Below are positions 19,701-31,548 of a stretch of 64,000 bases of DNA, one piece after another. The DNA comes from Clavelina lepadiformis (Eukaryota > Chordata > Ascidiacea > Aplousobranchia > Clavelinidae). The stretch lies in assembly GCF_947623445.1 (NCBI RefSeq), contig NC_135241.1, positions 23,252,501-23,316,500 of the forward strand, read 5' to 3'. Numbering within the stretch: position 1 is the first letter of the stretch; each line of letters begins with the position of its first letter. The notes below the pieces were generated by a model. It searched no databases. It was not told the DNA's origin and saw only the letters and a program-made list of their open reading frames with translations. The position numbers were made by a program, and so were the translations under genes.

Positions 19701-20633
19701 AAATAATTTTTTTTTCTTAGATTTAAATGTTTTTCATAGCTGAATTATAATTGACATTATAAGTTGTCTATGCTAATTAGAACAAGACGAAAAAGTTGAA
19801 ACCTTTCCACCTAATCCTTCATCTCACGTCGACACGTCAGAGAGCAATTCGCTTAGTGGTGAGGTTCGTTTGAGATCTGCCACTCAGAAAGTGAAGCACG
19901 GCGATGGTAAGAGATTTCATGCGTTGTTTTACTAACGAGGATAAACGCATGTCAAAATGTGTGAAACGTAGCCTCAGCCTTTGATGACATGGTTTTATTT
20001 TTCCAATGATTTGATGTTTGTGAGTATGTCAGCTATTGGTAATTAAAAGTGTCAACCATGTGCGACAATTCTATAACAACGTTAGCAGAATTAGAGTATT
20101 ATGAATGTTATGTTTATGTGATGTCTGTTTGTGCTGAAGTGATGATTGTATCCACAGCTCGAGTTCGTCGTACAAGAAGTTTGATATTCGGTGGTGACAA
20201 GAAACACAAGGAACATCGTAATTCTCTTGTGGTGGAGGGAGAAGCCGGTACGTTAATGAACTTGTTAAATTTCTGATTGGTTTGGTAATCAACGTACCAC
20301 CTCGTTTTGTGCTGATGTGTAGAAGTTGTTAGAAATGCACTGAATGTTGCAGATTCACTGACAACAGAAATCCTCCAAGTTCCACAGAACAGCATCCGGC
20401 AGAAGAAGAAAAGTCCGAGCATGACAAAACTCTTTTCAAAGATGACTAAAAGCAAAAAAGGAAAATCGAAAAGATCATCGTCTGGTAACACTGGGTCACT
20501 TAATGAAGGGAGTTTGACTAAAAACGAAAATGAGCTTGCCGAAAGTTCGTTGGAAGTGGCCACGCCCAAAATGAAAAGAAGTCGAAGCTTCAAAGACATT
20601 ATTAAAGGGAAAAAGAGAACTCCAAAATCTTAA
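13705..20633 (+). CDS. C2CD2/C2CD2L (TMEM24)-like lipid-transfer protein, about 21 exons
   Basis: Phase-consistent exons with GT/AG borders: 13705-13850, 14038-14072, 14200-14339, 14712-14807, 14940-15059, 15144-15272, 15353-15515, 15596-15703, 16952-17128, 17268-17350, 17457-17559, 17677 to about 17795, about 17888-17939, 18047-18105, 18444-18491, 18737-18816, 19152-19267, 19409-19526, 19781-19906, 20158-20247, 20353-20633; roughly 795 residues. The ATG at 13705 has a good context. One membrane anchor (LQVVVAVAAVLMVVYLY, near residue 30-48) is followed by an SMP-like region (GSLIFGLREGSSPP; FSVKLSRNGHEVSLKF), a C2-like segment (DKTTFDLSSRSSQLKITL) and the tail motif GSVVENAMKDLAKP. The end is strongly basic (MTKLFSKMTKSKKGKSKRSS; KRSRSFKDIIKGKKR), as in TMEM24, which tethers ER to plasma membrane and moves phosphatidylinositol. 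The junction between the 17677 exon and the next is unresolved: the reading frame requires a phase-2 join that I could not fix. Family call is from remembered sequence similarity. Confidence 0.75.
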
Positions 20634-22500
20634 CTTGACTGTTTTCGTGTTAGTCAAATAGTAACACTGCTTTGAAGCTACAGCATTTTAAAACCTTCAA
20701 CACCAACTCAGCTCAGCGCGCTTCCACTGTATATTTTCAACAACATTGCACTGTTCTGTACTCGAACAGAAAATAGTACATGCCCAAAGCAAAATTATCT
20801 TGTATCTTGTTTGGTCATTGTTGGACAGAAGTGTTTGTTCTCTAAATTTACATCAATATAATTTTGTGATGGTGACCTGCATGCATGTATTTTTGCACAC
20901 TTATAATTGTCAAATTGTTAAGTATTTCTGTTGTCTAAAGGTACTTTGGTTATATTACTGTTTGTGCTCTGGTTTCTGGTGAGTAATTGTATGTACTTTG
21001 TACGTGGGCTAATACATGTTGTTCTTCTTCATGATTTACAGACACGTTTGTATATATTTTGCGAATTAATTAGTTGTGATGAAATTATCTTTGAAATCTT
21101 GCTTGCTGCCCGTATCTAATAATTTCCTGACCTAATTTTACGATGTTTTGCTGTTCATTGCAATAATTAGTACTAGAGTTGTTGTAGATTGTAGTCCACT
21201 AATGCTTTGTGAGATTTCCAAGCCACTGTATTAAATCAGAATTTACTGAACTTGGTACTAAAGTCAATATATACATAAGCTTTGATGATTTAGCATTGAA
21301 ATCTGTTCAGAAATTGGTGTACGTGCTACACAACTTTAAAACGTTCAGTGATGCTCTGAAAGGTTTTCTGTTACTATAAAATATGATTTCTATATGTTTT
21401 TTTTATTATGTGCAACCATTTTGTCAAAGTTCGAGGTTAATGAAAACCACATCACCCGGGATATGATGCAAATTTTCGCAATTTTTAATTTAATGATTGT
21501 AACCTTTTATACATATTCAATTGATAGTCGATATCAGTTAATATTTTGTTGTTGATGAAACCAAATTTTAAGTTAACAAAATCAATTATTTTGCTTCCGA
21601 ATGAAATTTTTTTATCAAGTGACTGTGCAAGTAATTTTAAAGTATTCCTTTCTATAATTTAGATGTTTTACTCTTAAGTAAATTCGTGTGATTTTTAATA
21701 ATTATGTTAACAATAAATAATTCTTCATAAAATTAACGACAGAATGAAATATCCACACTTGGTAATTAATTGTTATTTATCATACGAAAGTAATTAGATT
21801 TCTATGTATTGTAAGAGACCTGTTGAGTTGATATTATCGTGGTCATGTGATCTTCCCTTGTGTATTTTCGCGAGTCTTCATTCAATAAAATAAACCAATC
21901 AATGAGTTTTATGCACTCAGTCTGTTTCATAAAGCGTAACACTTCATGTAAAACAAACAATAATATGCTTGTAGTTTACTAGTCAACAAAATAATGCATT
22001 GTTTTCGTAACAATTACAGTTAACACGTACAAAGGTATGCAACGTTTTGCTTTGCTATGGTAACATAAGTATGATAACTTAATTTGTTAATTAGCCAGTC
22101 ATTATATTTAAGTTACATTTTGCATGCACCGTATCTGAGACTTTTTAGTGGAAAAAAATGTTTGATACTGTAGGCTTTTGACAAGCATGCTTGGACATTT
22201 TGTTTTTGGCAAGAATCTTATTTTTGCCGACTAGACCATAATACTTTTTGTAACTAGATACTTTTCTGTAATAATCTGATGCACAGTAAATATCAATGTT
22301 AATTTAGAACAATAATACAACACAGAATCACAGGCCTTGTGGCCACAGTTTCCCAACTAAGTAAAAGACCCTAGAAAAACTTGCTGGATACCTATTTGAT
22401 GTTGGTTCTGCAGTTTGTGCAAAAGTAATGGTTATAACTTTGCAAAATGCCTATTTACGCTTGTATTTACTTTTTTGTGTTATGAAGTCATTACTTAAAC
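20634..22500. other. C2CD2L-like 3' flank and intergenic sequence
   Basis: AT-rich sequence without a recognised gene. Candidate polyadenylation signals AATAAA lie at 21712-21717 and 21884-21889. The first copy of a repeat related to the 3' flank of the nucleotidyltransferase gene lies inside it (21540-21765). Confidence 0.4.
21540..21765 (-). repeat. Copy 1 of a 3'-flank repeat shared with the nucleotidyltransferase locus
   Basis: Shares with the copies at 24245-24445 and 25190-25430 a common order of blocks: GATGAAxCCAAAT, a GTAATTTTAAA/AATTCCTTT-like stretch, then ATTAATTTTGTTAACAA or a variant. Strongly diverged. Probably a duplicated downstream flank of a decayed gene copy. Confidence 0.5.
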
Positions 22501-22539
22501 AAAAAGTTGGCGATTCATTTTTTCAATTTAGTTTAGGAT

Positions 22540-23403
22540 CTTTTTGTTGTTGTAAGCTCCTTTTTTGATGCCCATTGCAATGCATAGCTTAGTCGATCGT
22601 AGAAGTTAATCAAGGTCTTTGCTGTTGGATTTTTGTTGTTTTGGGCCAAATTTTTCTCTCATCGTTCTCTCAATCTCACACTTTTGCAAAACATTGTAAT
22701 ACTTGTTGATGTTTTTCTCAAGTAAAAAAAACGACATCCATCGGTTCAATGCATTTACTTTGCAATTCTACAGCAATATTGTGTTTGTTACACTGCTCCA
22801 TTATTGCTTTTTCTTCAGCATCTATGGCTTCAGCAAATTGTTTTTGTCCCAATAAAACTCTTGGTGTGATTTATTTGAGCGCCGACTTTAATTGTTTTAT
22901 TTCCAATTGATGTATTTTGGTTTTTCAAAAACTTCACCACATCTTCAGTGCAGTCACTGTCAGGCTCTTAACAGTTGCTGCCACTCCTATTTCATAATAG
23001 ATTATGGCAATAGAGAATACTGTGACTCATAGAGTGAATTGTGACTCATCAGTGCAACCAAGTGTTGTTTTTCTTCATTTGAAACATACAAAGCATCAAT
23101 TTCAGGTCTAACTTACAGCTTGGCACATTAATTCTTCATAACGAACCATCTTTCTGAGGATCCTTGCAATGATAAGCATAGTCATTGGTTGGTGTTTCTT
23201 TATCTTTTTGCCTATGGGCTATATAAACCATAGTCTGTTTTGTGCAGGTTCTCCCCTTCCAAGAAGATTCTTGCAAGCATGGGCAGCAAAACCATCTGGG
23301 CAGATTCCACAAGGAGTGTGTGCATCATAAAACCAGTCACCACCTTCAACTGAATCATCATTTAGATAAGGTATGGCCCGAAATCTCAGAATTGTTTCTT
23401 ACG
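22540..23403 (-). pseudogene. Decayed paralogue of the nucleotidyltransferase-TPR gene
   Basis: Positions about 23230-23403 match 27324-27494 of the intact-looking gene with roughly nine in ten bases identical, covering the region encoding DGFAAHACKNPLGR and upstream. Further left the minus strand still reads recognisable protein, for example LLGQKQFAEAIDAEEKAIM, a TPR-like helix pair, but is interrupted by stops and frame changes. No long reading frame remains. It is best seen as an old tandem duplicate rather than an active gene. Confidence 0.7.
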
Positions 23404-23820
23404 ACATATGTACTTTTAAGTAAATACAATATAAATTAATGTATAGACTGACACTTGCAGACTTTGTTAGTTGTTAAGTGCTCTATGAAAACATTTGTAA
23501 ATGTTTTAAATCATTTTGCTGTAATTAAAATGACTTTTAAACTTTGGTTTCGTGACGGTAGTTTGCAATCTTTTAACACTCATGTGATTGATTTTTGATA
23601 CAATTCTTTTTTTTGATGCCTTGAGTAATGTTTGTAGTTGTGAAGGAGTGTTACCTTGTAAGAAATTACTAAAATACCCTTTTGAATTTAATATGTACAG
23701 TACTGCCTTACTAAAATTAGTACCACATTTTACAATTAAATAAGTTGCATTCAGTTAAGTTTATAAATAGCTACTTGTAGGTTTTCAAAATATGATTATA
23801 CTTCAGTAGATGTGCTATTA

Positions 23821-24076
23821 CAGCGTGGTCCAACTTCTTTTCATCGCGGGCCAAAATCAGAAAATTTTTTTATCTTGCGGGCCAATGTTTTTAAATTAGA
23901 ACTGAAGAGCTTAGCTATTTAGCTACTTAGCTATTAAATGCTGATCAATGTGACATCTGCGGTCGAGGTTCTTCCTCGACAATAGCGACTATCAAAGCTG
24001 ACTATCAGTTCGTGGGCCAAAAAATCGGTGCTCGCGGGCCAACTTTGGCCCGCGGGCCTGCAGTTGGACCACGCTG
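23821..24076. mobile_element. hAT-type MITE with perfect 8-bp target duplication
   Basis: A 256-bp element with terminal inverted repeats CAGCGTGGTCCAACT and its complement AGTTGGACCACGCTG. It is flanked by TGCTATTA at 23813-23820 and again at 24077-24084. CAG ends and an 8-bp duplication are hAT hallmarks. It has no coding capacity; the interior repeats a GCGGGCCAA motif. Confidence 0.9.
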
Positions 24077-24244
24077 TGCTATTACATTAAAACGTGATTA
24101 TTAATGTGATCTGTGATGAGTTTATTTTGCACAGTGATTGTTTTCAACCTTCCATGGTTGATTGACACCATTACCACAGCACAAGTGATGTATAATTAAT
24201 TTTCTTAAATGTGTATTTCCTAATGGAAAGCTTTTGTTGTTGGA

Positions 24245-24445
24245 AATGCAAATCAGTTGATGAAGCCAAATATTAAATTAGCTTTAAGGTCTCCAAATAA
24301 TTTTTGTTACGTGATAAAACTTATCACAAAGTATTCCTTTCCGTATTTCAGTTGATTTTTCCTTAAGATAATTTGTATGATTGTTATTAATTTTGTTAAC
24401 AAGAATAAATCCGTTATAAAATATTTTGCCAAAGCAAATCAACAT
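24245..24445 (-). repeat. Copy 2 of the 3'-flank repeat
   Basis: Related to 21540-21765 and 25190-25430; shares GATGAAGCCAAATATTAAA and ATTAATTTTGTTAACAAGAA with the latter. No gene body remains next to it that I can recognise. Confidence 0.55.
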
Positions 24446-25189
24446 ACTTTGGAGTAAATTAAGATACTTTTTTCTGTATTTCATCAGTTTTAACTTCATT
24501 TTATAGAACAAAAGTTAAAACAAGTGAACTGTGTTCAGTTTATTTCATTTAACTTGAAACTTACTGTGATTTACACAACATACTAGCTGATGCTAACATT
24601 TTGTACAACAAAATTTGTATAGGGCCAAAATTTGTATAGGGATGTGCAAAGTAGAATACTTCACTATTCTAGAATATTTTTTTTAAATCAAATTTTAAAT
24701 TTTTTACTTTTGAACCAATGCAAACCTCTTTTATGCTGTTCAAAGGTGTAAAGGTATGGGTTTAATGGCCATACTAACCTCCATCTAGAGATACACATTC
24801 CAGAATAACAAATCCTAAAGAACTGGATCTCAAAAGATTCCAATCTAATTTTCGTATTTTTCCCTGCGTATTATCAAAAAATTTTAGTCTTGTTTTTAAT
24901 GATCCGTACATTAACTTTTTTGATTTTCGTATTCTCCAAGTTCTCCTGTGTAAGAATGGCTCCTGTGCATTTTTTACTGTTTTACGTAAATGGGCTGCAC
25001 TAGGTTTTATGTTCAACCTAATCCCTTCCTAGAGTTGTTACAAATTTTGATAGTAGAGTTATTGCTCAAAAGATGTCCAAATATTCCCATTTTCTTAATC
25101 TTTTCATTAAACTAAAATAAAATGATTAATAATTTTTTTAATTTATCTACGTACTGACTATCAGCTTTTCATGTTTGATGTTATTTGGT

Positions 25190-25430
25190 TGTCGATGAAC
25201 CCAAATATTAAAGTAGTTTCTAATTTTCTCACATAGTTTGCTTCACAAAAAGAACAAACTTTGTTGAATTATATTGTGTTGTCAAGTAACTGAGCACATA
25301 ATTTTAAACTAATTCTTTTGTATATTTCAACCGTTTTCCCTGAAAATAATTTGTATGTTTTTTATTAATTTTGTTAACAAGAATTGACTCTTCCTAAAAT
25401 ATCCATGGAGGCAAATATCTATGCTCGATA
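25190..25430 (-). repeat. Copy 3 of the 3'-flank repeat, downstream of the nucleotidyltransferase gene
   Basis: Lies 340-580 bp past the stop codon of the minus-strand gene, which suggests that this repeat family spread as part of local gene duplications rather than as a transposon. Confidence 0.55.
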
Positions 25431-25771
25431 TGAGCGATTTATTTGGTGGATTATGTATAAAAGTACATTGTCCTTCTCCAATGCTTGAAAACCTTCAAGG
25501 GTGTGCAACATTACAAATTAATATATAGACTGACCATCTTTACATGGTGCATTTGCTAACAACAAATTTAAGTCGAACTACTTTTAATTCAAAGGTGAAG
25601 GAAATAGTAAATAACAAAAACAAGCATGCAAGTTATGCATATATTCACAGGTAGTAAGTAGTGTGTTTAAAGCAAATAATTTACCAAGCATTTTGCAATG
25701 TATTTCGACTTTCGAGCTTAATCAAGTTAAGGAACCGTTAAATAGTGGCTCTAATAGTGGCCACCTCTGCT

Positions 25772-28700
25772 TTAGAGAAATGTTTCATCCACCTTTTGAA
25801 TTATATCATCTATGTTTACCACATCTTTCCCTCCTACTTCACCATGGCAAAAAGCAATTAGGGCCGGCAAACGCTCCTTCATTTTGTCAGCCCGAATATC
25901 TTTTGGTGCATGCTTGTGCAGCAAAAAAAGCTGTGTCACAAAGCTTTCTAAAGCTTGTTGGTATTTCTGATTTTCTAAATAGCATACGCCTAAGATCGTG
26001 TAACAAATGCATGTAAGTTCCATGTGGATCTTGTCCTTCAGGCATATCTGAAGTCCTTCGTTGGCTTTCTTTATAGCTTTGTTATTTTTCTTTAGTGCCT
26101 TGAAGTCAAATGCACATCTTAATAATGCATTAACTTTTATGATGTCATGCTTTAATTCTTTGGCATCATTTTCACAATGCTCCAACATTGCAATACTGCA
26201 TACCAATGCTTCTTCTGTCTGTAGCAGTTTGTCTTTACAGTCGTGAGTAAGTTTTTCAGCTTCTCTAAGCAGACTATGCTTACTTGCTTCAGGAATTGGC
26301 AGAGAAGGAATTTTAGGCTTTAACTGATTCATGAGACCCACTGCCTCTTTGTACTGTGCATTATTGCAGAGTATTTCACCTTTCTGGATTTCTGCTTTCA
26401 CTTTGGCGATCTCTAATGCACACTGGTCATCTGCATCTTGGAAATGTTGGAGTTTAAACCATTCAGTAACATGCAAGGCCTCTTCATAAAGTCCCATGCT
26501 TTCATATGCTGAAGCCACTGTTTCTCGTATCAGTATTTCATCAGCATGAACATTTTTATCCAATGATGTTTCCTTGTACTGTTCCCATTTCGCAATTACC
26601 TGTTCATTCTGTTTAAATAAATGCAGTAAAGTAAATATTCTATGCTGAGGATATTTGATATTCAGCTTTGGACTGTGTATGTTATCCTCATCTTGTAAAG
26701 CTTCCTGCATGCTGTGTGTGATTTGGAAGTAATCCACAAGGCTTTTTTCACCAAGAATGCTGATTAGTTCTTTTAATATTGAGTGATCTGTATCATTATA
26801 GAAGTATTCTGTACCCAATATGTCATGCTGGCTGTCTTTGGATGAGTAAAGTTTCAATCTTACTTGACAGCCGACTGCAACTGCATACGACAACAAATGT
26901 CCATCAATTTTGTCAATAATTTGTTTTTGTTCGAGTTCTTGAATGATGTCAAAACATGAAGAACTCTGAGTAAAGTAAAGCTTACCCAAATATGCAATGA
27001 TCATGGTGATTCCTCGGTATATCATCCTCTTTATGTCACAATTGTTGCAGGTGAGAACATTTTTCAATCTTTCAAAAGACTTGAATTCAATTAAAGATCT
27101 ATTCATGGATTCTAGATTCTGTTGCAAAGTAAACTTTTTGTTTTCTAGCAATTTAGCCTCAACTTTTTCTACAAATTCATTGTAAACTGTTTCATTTCCA
27201 GCAATGTAACATGTTCTTGTAAGCACATCTGCTAAATAGTAACCATTCTTTAATTGTTGATCAGTCTTAAGGTATGCAATCATTAATGACACAGGTTTAA
27301 TAAGCTCAGTAATCCATGGTTTGTTTTTTGTAGGTTCTTGCCTTCCAAGAGGATTCTTGCAAGCATGTGCAGCAAAACCATCCGGGCAGATTCCGCAAGG
27401 AGTGTGTGCATCATAAAACCAGTCACCACCTTCAACTGAATCATCATTTAGATAAGGTATGGCCAAAAATCTCAGAATTGTTTCTTTTAAATTTACTAAA
27501 ATAATTTGAAAAAGAACAGAGTGCCAACGAAAGTAGTTTAGTATCTCATCATAGTTTTCTCTGTGCTGTACTCCTTCCTCCAAAACTACAATACTCTCGA
27601 AATCTGAATATGGAGTCACTTCTTTTCTAGCTAAGGAGCCCATCCCAGCCATTGTAAATTGACAAAGAGGTTCTCCCAAAATTTCAACACATTGGTTTGA
27701 AATGAATTCCATAATATCTGCAAACTGAATGAAAATGATTTGTTGAAGAACATTAATATCTTTGACTTTGTCAGATTGCATTTGTACTTCCTTTAGGGCA
27801 GCGGTTCCCAACCTGTGGGTCGCGACCCCAACTGGGGTCGCCTGACAATTTGCCTGGGGTCACCTGAGGCCTTCTGAAAAGTTTAGAAATTTAGAAAATT
27901 AACTCTTAACAATGGGCAGCTCACCACAGAGCGCATCGTGATTTTACTATACTAGACAAACCAGAACACCCTGGGCCTCATTACAGGATTTTCGTTTAAT
28001 AATGGCAAATATGCTCGGAAAGCAAGATTTTAACGGCAGTTTCATTTAATTCAGTTAATTCATTACGTCACAAAGGCCTTTGAATGAAAATACCATGAAA
28101 CCATGAAAATAACAATTTAATTGCTGATTCCTGAAATGCATTTAAGCAAAAGTTGGACTTGAGGTAGCGATTTTTGTTGATATTTGTGAGAAAAAAAGTT
28201 AAATCTTCAAACATTGAGCAGTCAGGAAGCATGTTGAGAGCTAGGCTATTATTTTTGCATCAGTTGATAGCCTAGGCAAGCCAGTGTAGGCTTACTATTG
28301 AATTCCCGGCATCAACCATAGGTAGCCTACGATAGCTAGCCTAGCCTACAGAACTTTCAAAAGCGACTGATAACATTTGCTAGACTTAAAAAAAAGCAAA
28401 AAAAGTACCCGTTGGAAAGAGTTTAAGAATAACGGGCGCCATAAACTAAAATTTATTTTGTAAAATTTCAGATTTCCCATGATGAATCGAGAGACAAGTA
28501 TTAGGCCTAGGAAAAGAAAATATTGTGAGGAATTTTTGAAGTATGGATTTACTTTCATAGTTGACGCAGGAATTGAAAAGCCACAATGTGTCATTTGCAA
28601 CACAATTATGTCAGCCGAATCGATGAAGCCCAACAAAATGAAACGCCATTTTGACGCTAAGCATCCAAACTTTGCGGGCAAGGATGTCCAGTATTTTAAG

Positions 28701-29226
28701 AACAAAGCTGATTGTGTCCAAAAAAACAGGCTGGATTCTGGCGGCAAGTACCAACAGCAAAATGTGGCAGCCATTGAAGCTTCATATTTGGTGGCTCTCA
28801 GAATCGCCAAAGCCAAAAGTTTAGGGTGATTTCGGTGTTGAATGGAATCTTCTTCAAAGCGTTTAAATCTTTTTCAGCTCCTTCCCTCATTTCTTTTATC
28901 TGCACTGCAACTTCATTTGACACTTCTACAAGATCTGCACTCAGTTTATTTGCTTTTGCCATTGTGACTACACGAGAACAAAAATTGTCCAGATCTTCCT
29001 TGATTTTCATGTTTTTTGGTTGTCTTACAAGAGCTGCGTTTAAAAGTCCTGCCCCTCTGATCAGATCCAGTTCAATTCCATTTTCTTCATATCTTTGTTC
29101 AAAGAGCAAACCCATTTGGTGAAGGATTGGCGTTGTTTTGCTTAAATCTTTTTCTCTACCCTTCTTATCACACAGAGATTTCAGTTTGTTTGCAAGTGTT
29201 TGAAGTGCTCTGTTGTTCTGTGTCAT
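25772..29226 (-). CDS. GlnD-type (DUF294) nucleotidyltransferase with TPR-like helices, split by a hAT insertion
   Basis: Two minus-strand segments, 29226-28820 and 27791-25772, are in the same phase across a transposon. Leaving out the insert and one copy of the flanking 7-bp repeat gives 2,427 nt, exactly 809 codons. The first segment (start MTQNNRALQTLANKL) is helical; the second holds the nucleotidyltransferase signature GMGSLARKEVTPYSDFES, a GS-x-D-x-E pattern of the GlnD/DUF294 fold, then CGICPDGFAAHACKNPLGR and TPR-like helices to the end (VASAYESMGLYEEALH; LGVCYLENQKYQQALE). The substrate is unknown; bacterial GlnD uridylylates PII, but this animal protein lacks its other domains. No intron is evident inside either segment. 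As it stands the gene is interrupted, unless the insert is spliced out or is absent from other alleles. The ATG at 29226 is preceded in frame by a stop four to five codons upstream. Confidence 0.7.
27799..28819 (+). mobile_element. Truncated hAT transposon with BED-finger transposase start
   Basis: Begins with the terminal repeat CAGCGGTTCCCAACCTG and continues into a leader and, from 28479, a frame for about 113 residues of a ZBED-like hAT transposase (KRKYCEEFLKYGFT; CVICNTIMSAESM; KRHFDAKHPNF). The catalytic domain and the right terminal repeat are missing. TTTAGGG flanks it at 27792-27798 and 28820-28826. The expected duplication is 8 bp; the eighth base differs (C against G). Confidence 0.88.
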
Positions 29227-30376
29227 CTCTTCTTTTTCCAGAAAAATTTATTTTATCATTAGAACAATAACCGTAGCACTATGTTAACAAAAACTGCAAA
29301 TGCGGTGCACATTAAGATAAGTGTCATGCTTTTCTCGCTTTTTAATTTAACATTTAAGCTAAGGACGCAACGTTCGTCAAAACATTTGCGTCTGCTTCAG
29401 ACAAGCTGGATTAACCTGATGACCAAAGACGATCTCTTGCATTTGCGCTTTCTGTTGTTTTCAGGGTTAATCGTTCATCTATGGAACATGTTTGCCTTGC
29501 TTTGCTTGATATTTGCCGCAGAACTTTCGGTTCCGCTCAGTTCTTAAACTTTCTCCATTTCTGCTACAAACATCCAACAAATTGTGTTGGTGGTTAGTGT
29601 TAAAATATGTCTTACATGTCTCAAATTGTGTCAACTATGCTGCTTTTTTGCACTTTGAGCAGTGTTTTGAAACGTAGCATTTCTGCGAAGAGTTTAATGA
29701 CAAAATACTGAGACGAGCAAAGTCCAGCCATTGTACGAAAACTAACATGGCAAATTTGATAAAACACATCCATGCGTACGAGCGTCATCAGCATGGTAAA
29801 CATTTGTTAACTTGTGGCGGTCATTGCCGCACAAATATCCCAAGCTTAAATTTATTTGCATTTAAAAGATAAAATTGGATTTGTACCTTTAATTTTTTTA
29901 TCTGTGCGACCTTCCGTGCTCTTAATTGCGTTCGTTTTCATCAGTGAGTTCAATGTGCAGGCGTTACCGCGAAGGTCGTTTTATGGTTTCTGATTTGCCG
30001 AACGTTGAAGTTACAACGAGTTGGCAAATGAAGTTACAACTTTTAGTTGGCGTGAATTTTGTGTGCTTTCTGGGGAGCTCAGTCAGCCATCTCGAGGAGT
30101 CAGAACTTTCAGTTAAGAAATTTTCACTTTACTTTATGCGTCACAAACTAATGTTTCTACAACATGGGAGACCTACTGTAGTACATCTGATACTTCACCT
30201 TAAACAGGATGTTTCTGACCATACATTTCACCTCACAATCTGACTTTTAATTCTGATAAATCACTTGTGGTTTTCCAACATGAGTTAAAATATATTATAT
30301 TGAAACAAGTTAAAAACAGACGTAAATGTTAAAATCAATATTGTGTAAATATATGTAACGATTTTAAAATTTACAT

Positions 30377-30476
30377 ACAACGTTCATGTTCGAAACATGT
30401 TCTCGAATATTGCAAATAAATAATTTTACAACGTTCATGTTCGAAACATGTTCTCGAATATTGCAAATAAATAATT
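30377..30476. repeat. 51-bp tandem duplication with near-palindromic core
   Basis: Two adjacent, almost identical units starting ACAACGTTCATG. Each contains CATGTTCGAAACATG, nearly its own reverse complement, then TCTCGAATATTGCAAATAAA. Confidence 0.85.
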
Positions 30477-31185
30477 ATGTATCCAGCGCTAGTTGCTTTG
30501 TTTGCAACTTAATGGTATTTGAAATCCGCTTCTACTCTCCCTACGTTATATTAATTAAATATCGAAACAATTTAAGTTCGACAACCGCGCTCGTATGAAA
30601 CAAATGTTCTGTTTTCCCTTCTTTCAAACCAAGTTCGATTCTTATTGTATGGTTTGCGGCCATCAAAAACTGTAAATTATTGCCAGTATACGGCTTGCTG
30701 TCATCTGGCTCGGACAGTAGAATAGTTTGGAAAGAATGGCTTATTAAAAGTGATTTGTTTGTGCAGCGCAAAAACGATTTTAAACATTCTGTTCACAAGT
30801 GTTTTGTCTTGTTTCATTGTATTTTACCGCAGTGGAAGAAAATTAATAACAGCTTAATATTTTACAAAAATTTTTCTTCTACATTTTACCACATTTATTA
30901 TAATTCTTTTTTGGAGTTAAGTAACTTTGACATGTTCAGCTGTCAATTTGAAAGTTTAAAGGTTGAAACATTGGAAGTTTTCTAACAACAACATTCCTTC
31001 CACACCCCAGTCACACCTAGTAATATAATTCTCCAATAAACTTCCAAAAGTTTTCAAGAAGTTTGAAGTCAGCCTATACAAAGCTTGGTTGGATCTTGAA
31101 TGTAATTTGATCTTGGACATACTCTAATCTAACAATGACAACTATGTCCGTTATTCCCTTTACTGTGGTGCAACCGTCGAATAGG

Positions 31186-31548
31186 GTGACCCTTAGACCA
31201 ATGCGAGCGATGCAACTGCGTTGGGCCCCGCGCTGCTTGACACCAAAACAAAACTAACAGTTTAACCTTTAACCTTTAACCTTTTTAAGCTTTATTTTGC
31301 GAAAATCACAATGGTAGCTTTGAATTTTTTCTTGAAACAAAATATTTTATTGAAAATATATCAGGAAGCAAAGCTTTGATTGGAGCTGGTTTGCAAAGAG
31401 AAGATTTGGTTTACGTTATTATTATTATTATTATTATCATTATTATTGTGTGATTGTGATTACTATTACATTAAGTTATTTAAAATCGGCAAGGAGCCCT
31501 GCTATCAGATTTTGCGTTGGGCCCCGCACTTGCTAAGCCCGGCCCTGA
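31186..31548. repeat. Possible remnant of a GGGCCC-rich dispersed repeat
   Basis: Bounded by GTTGGGCCCCGC segments in the same orientation; the right side ends GCTAAGCCCGGCCCTG, a style of end seen in short DNA elements. No target duplication or inverted ends found. Confidence 0.25.
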
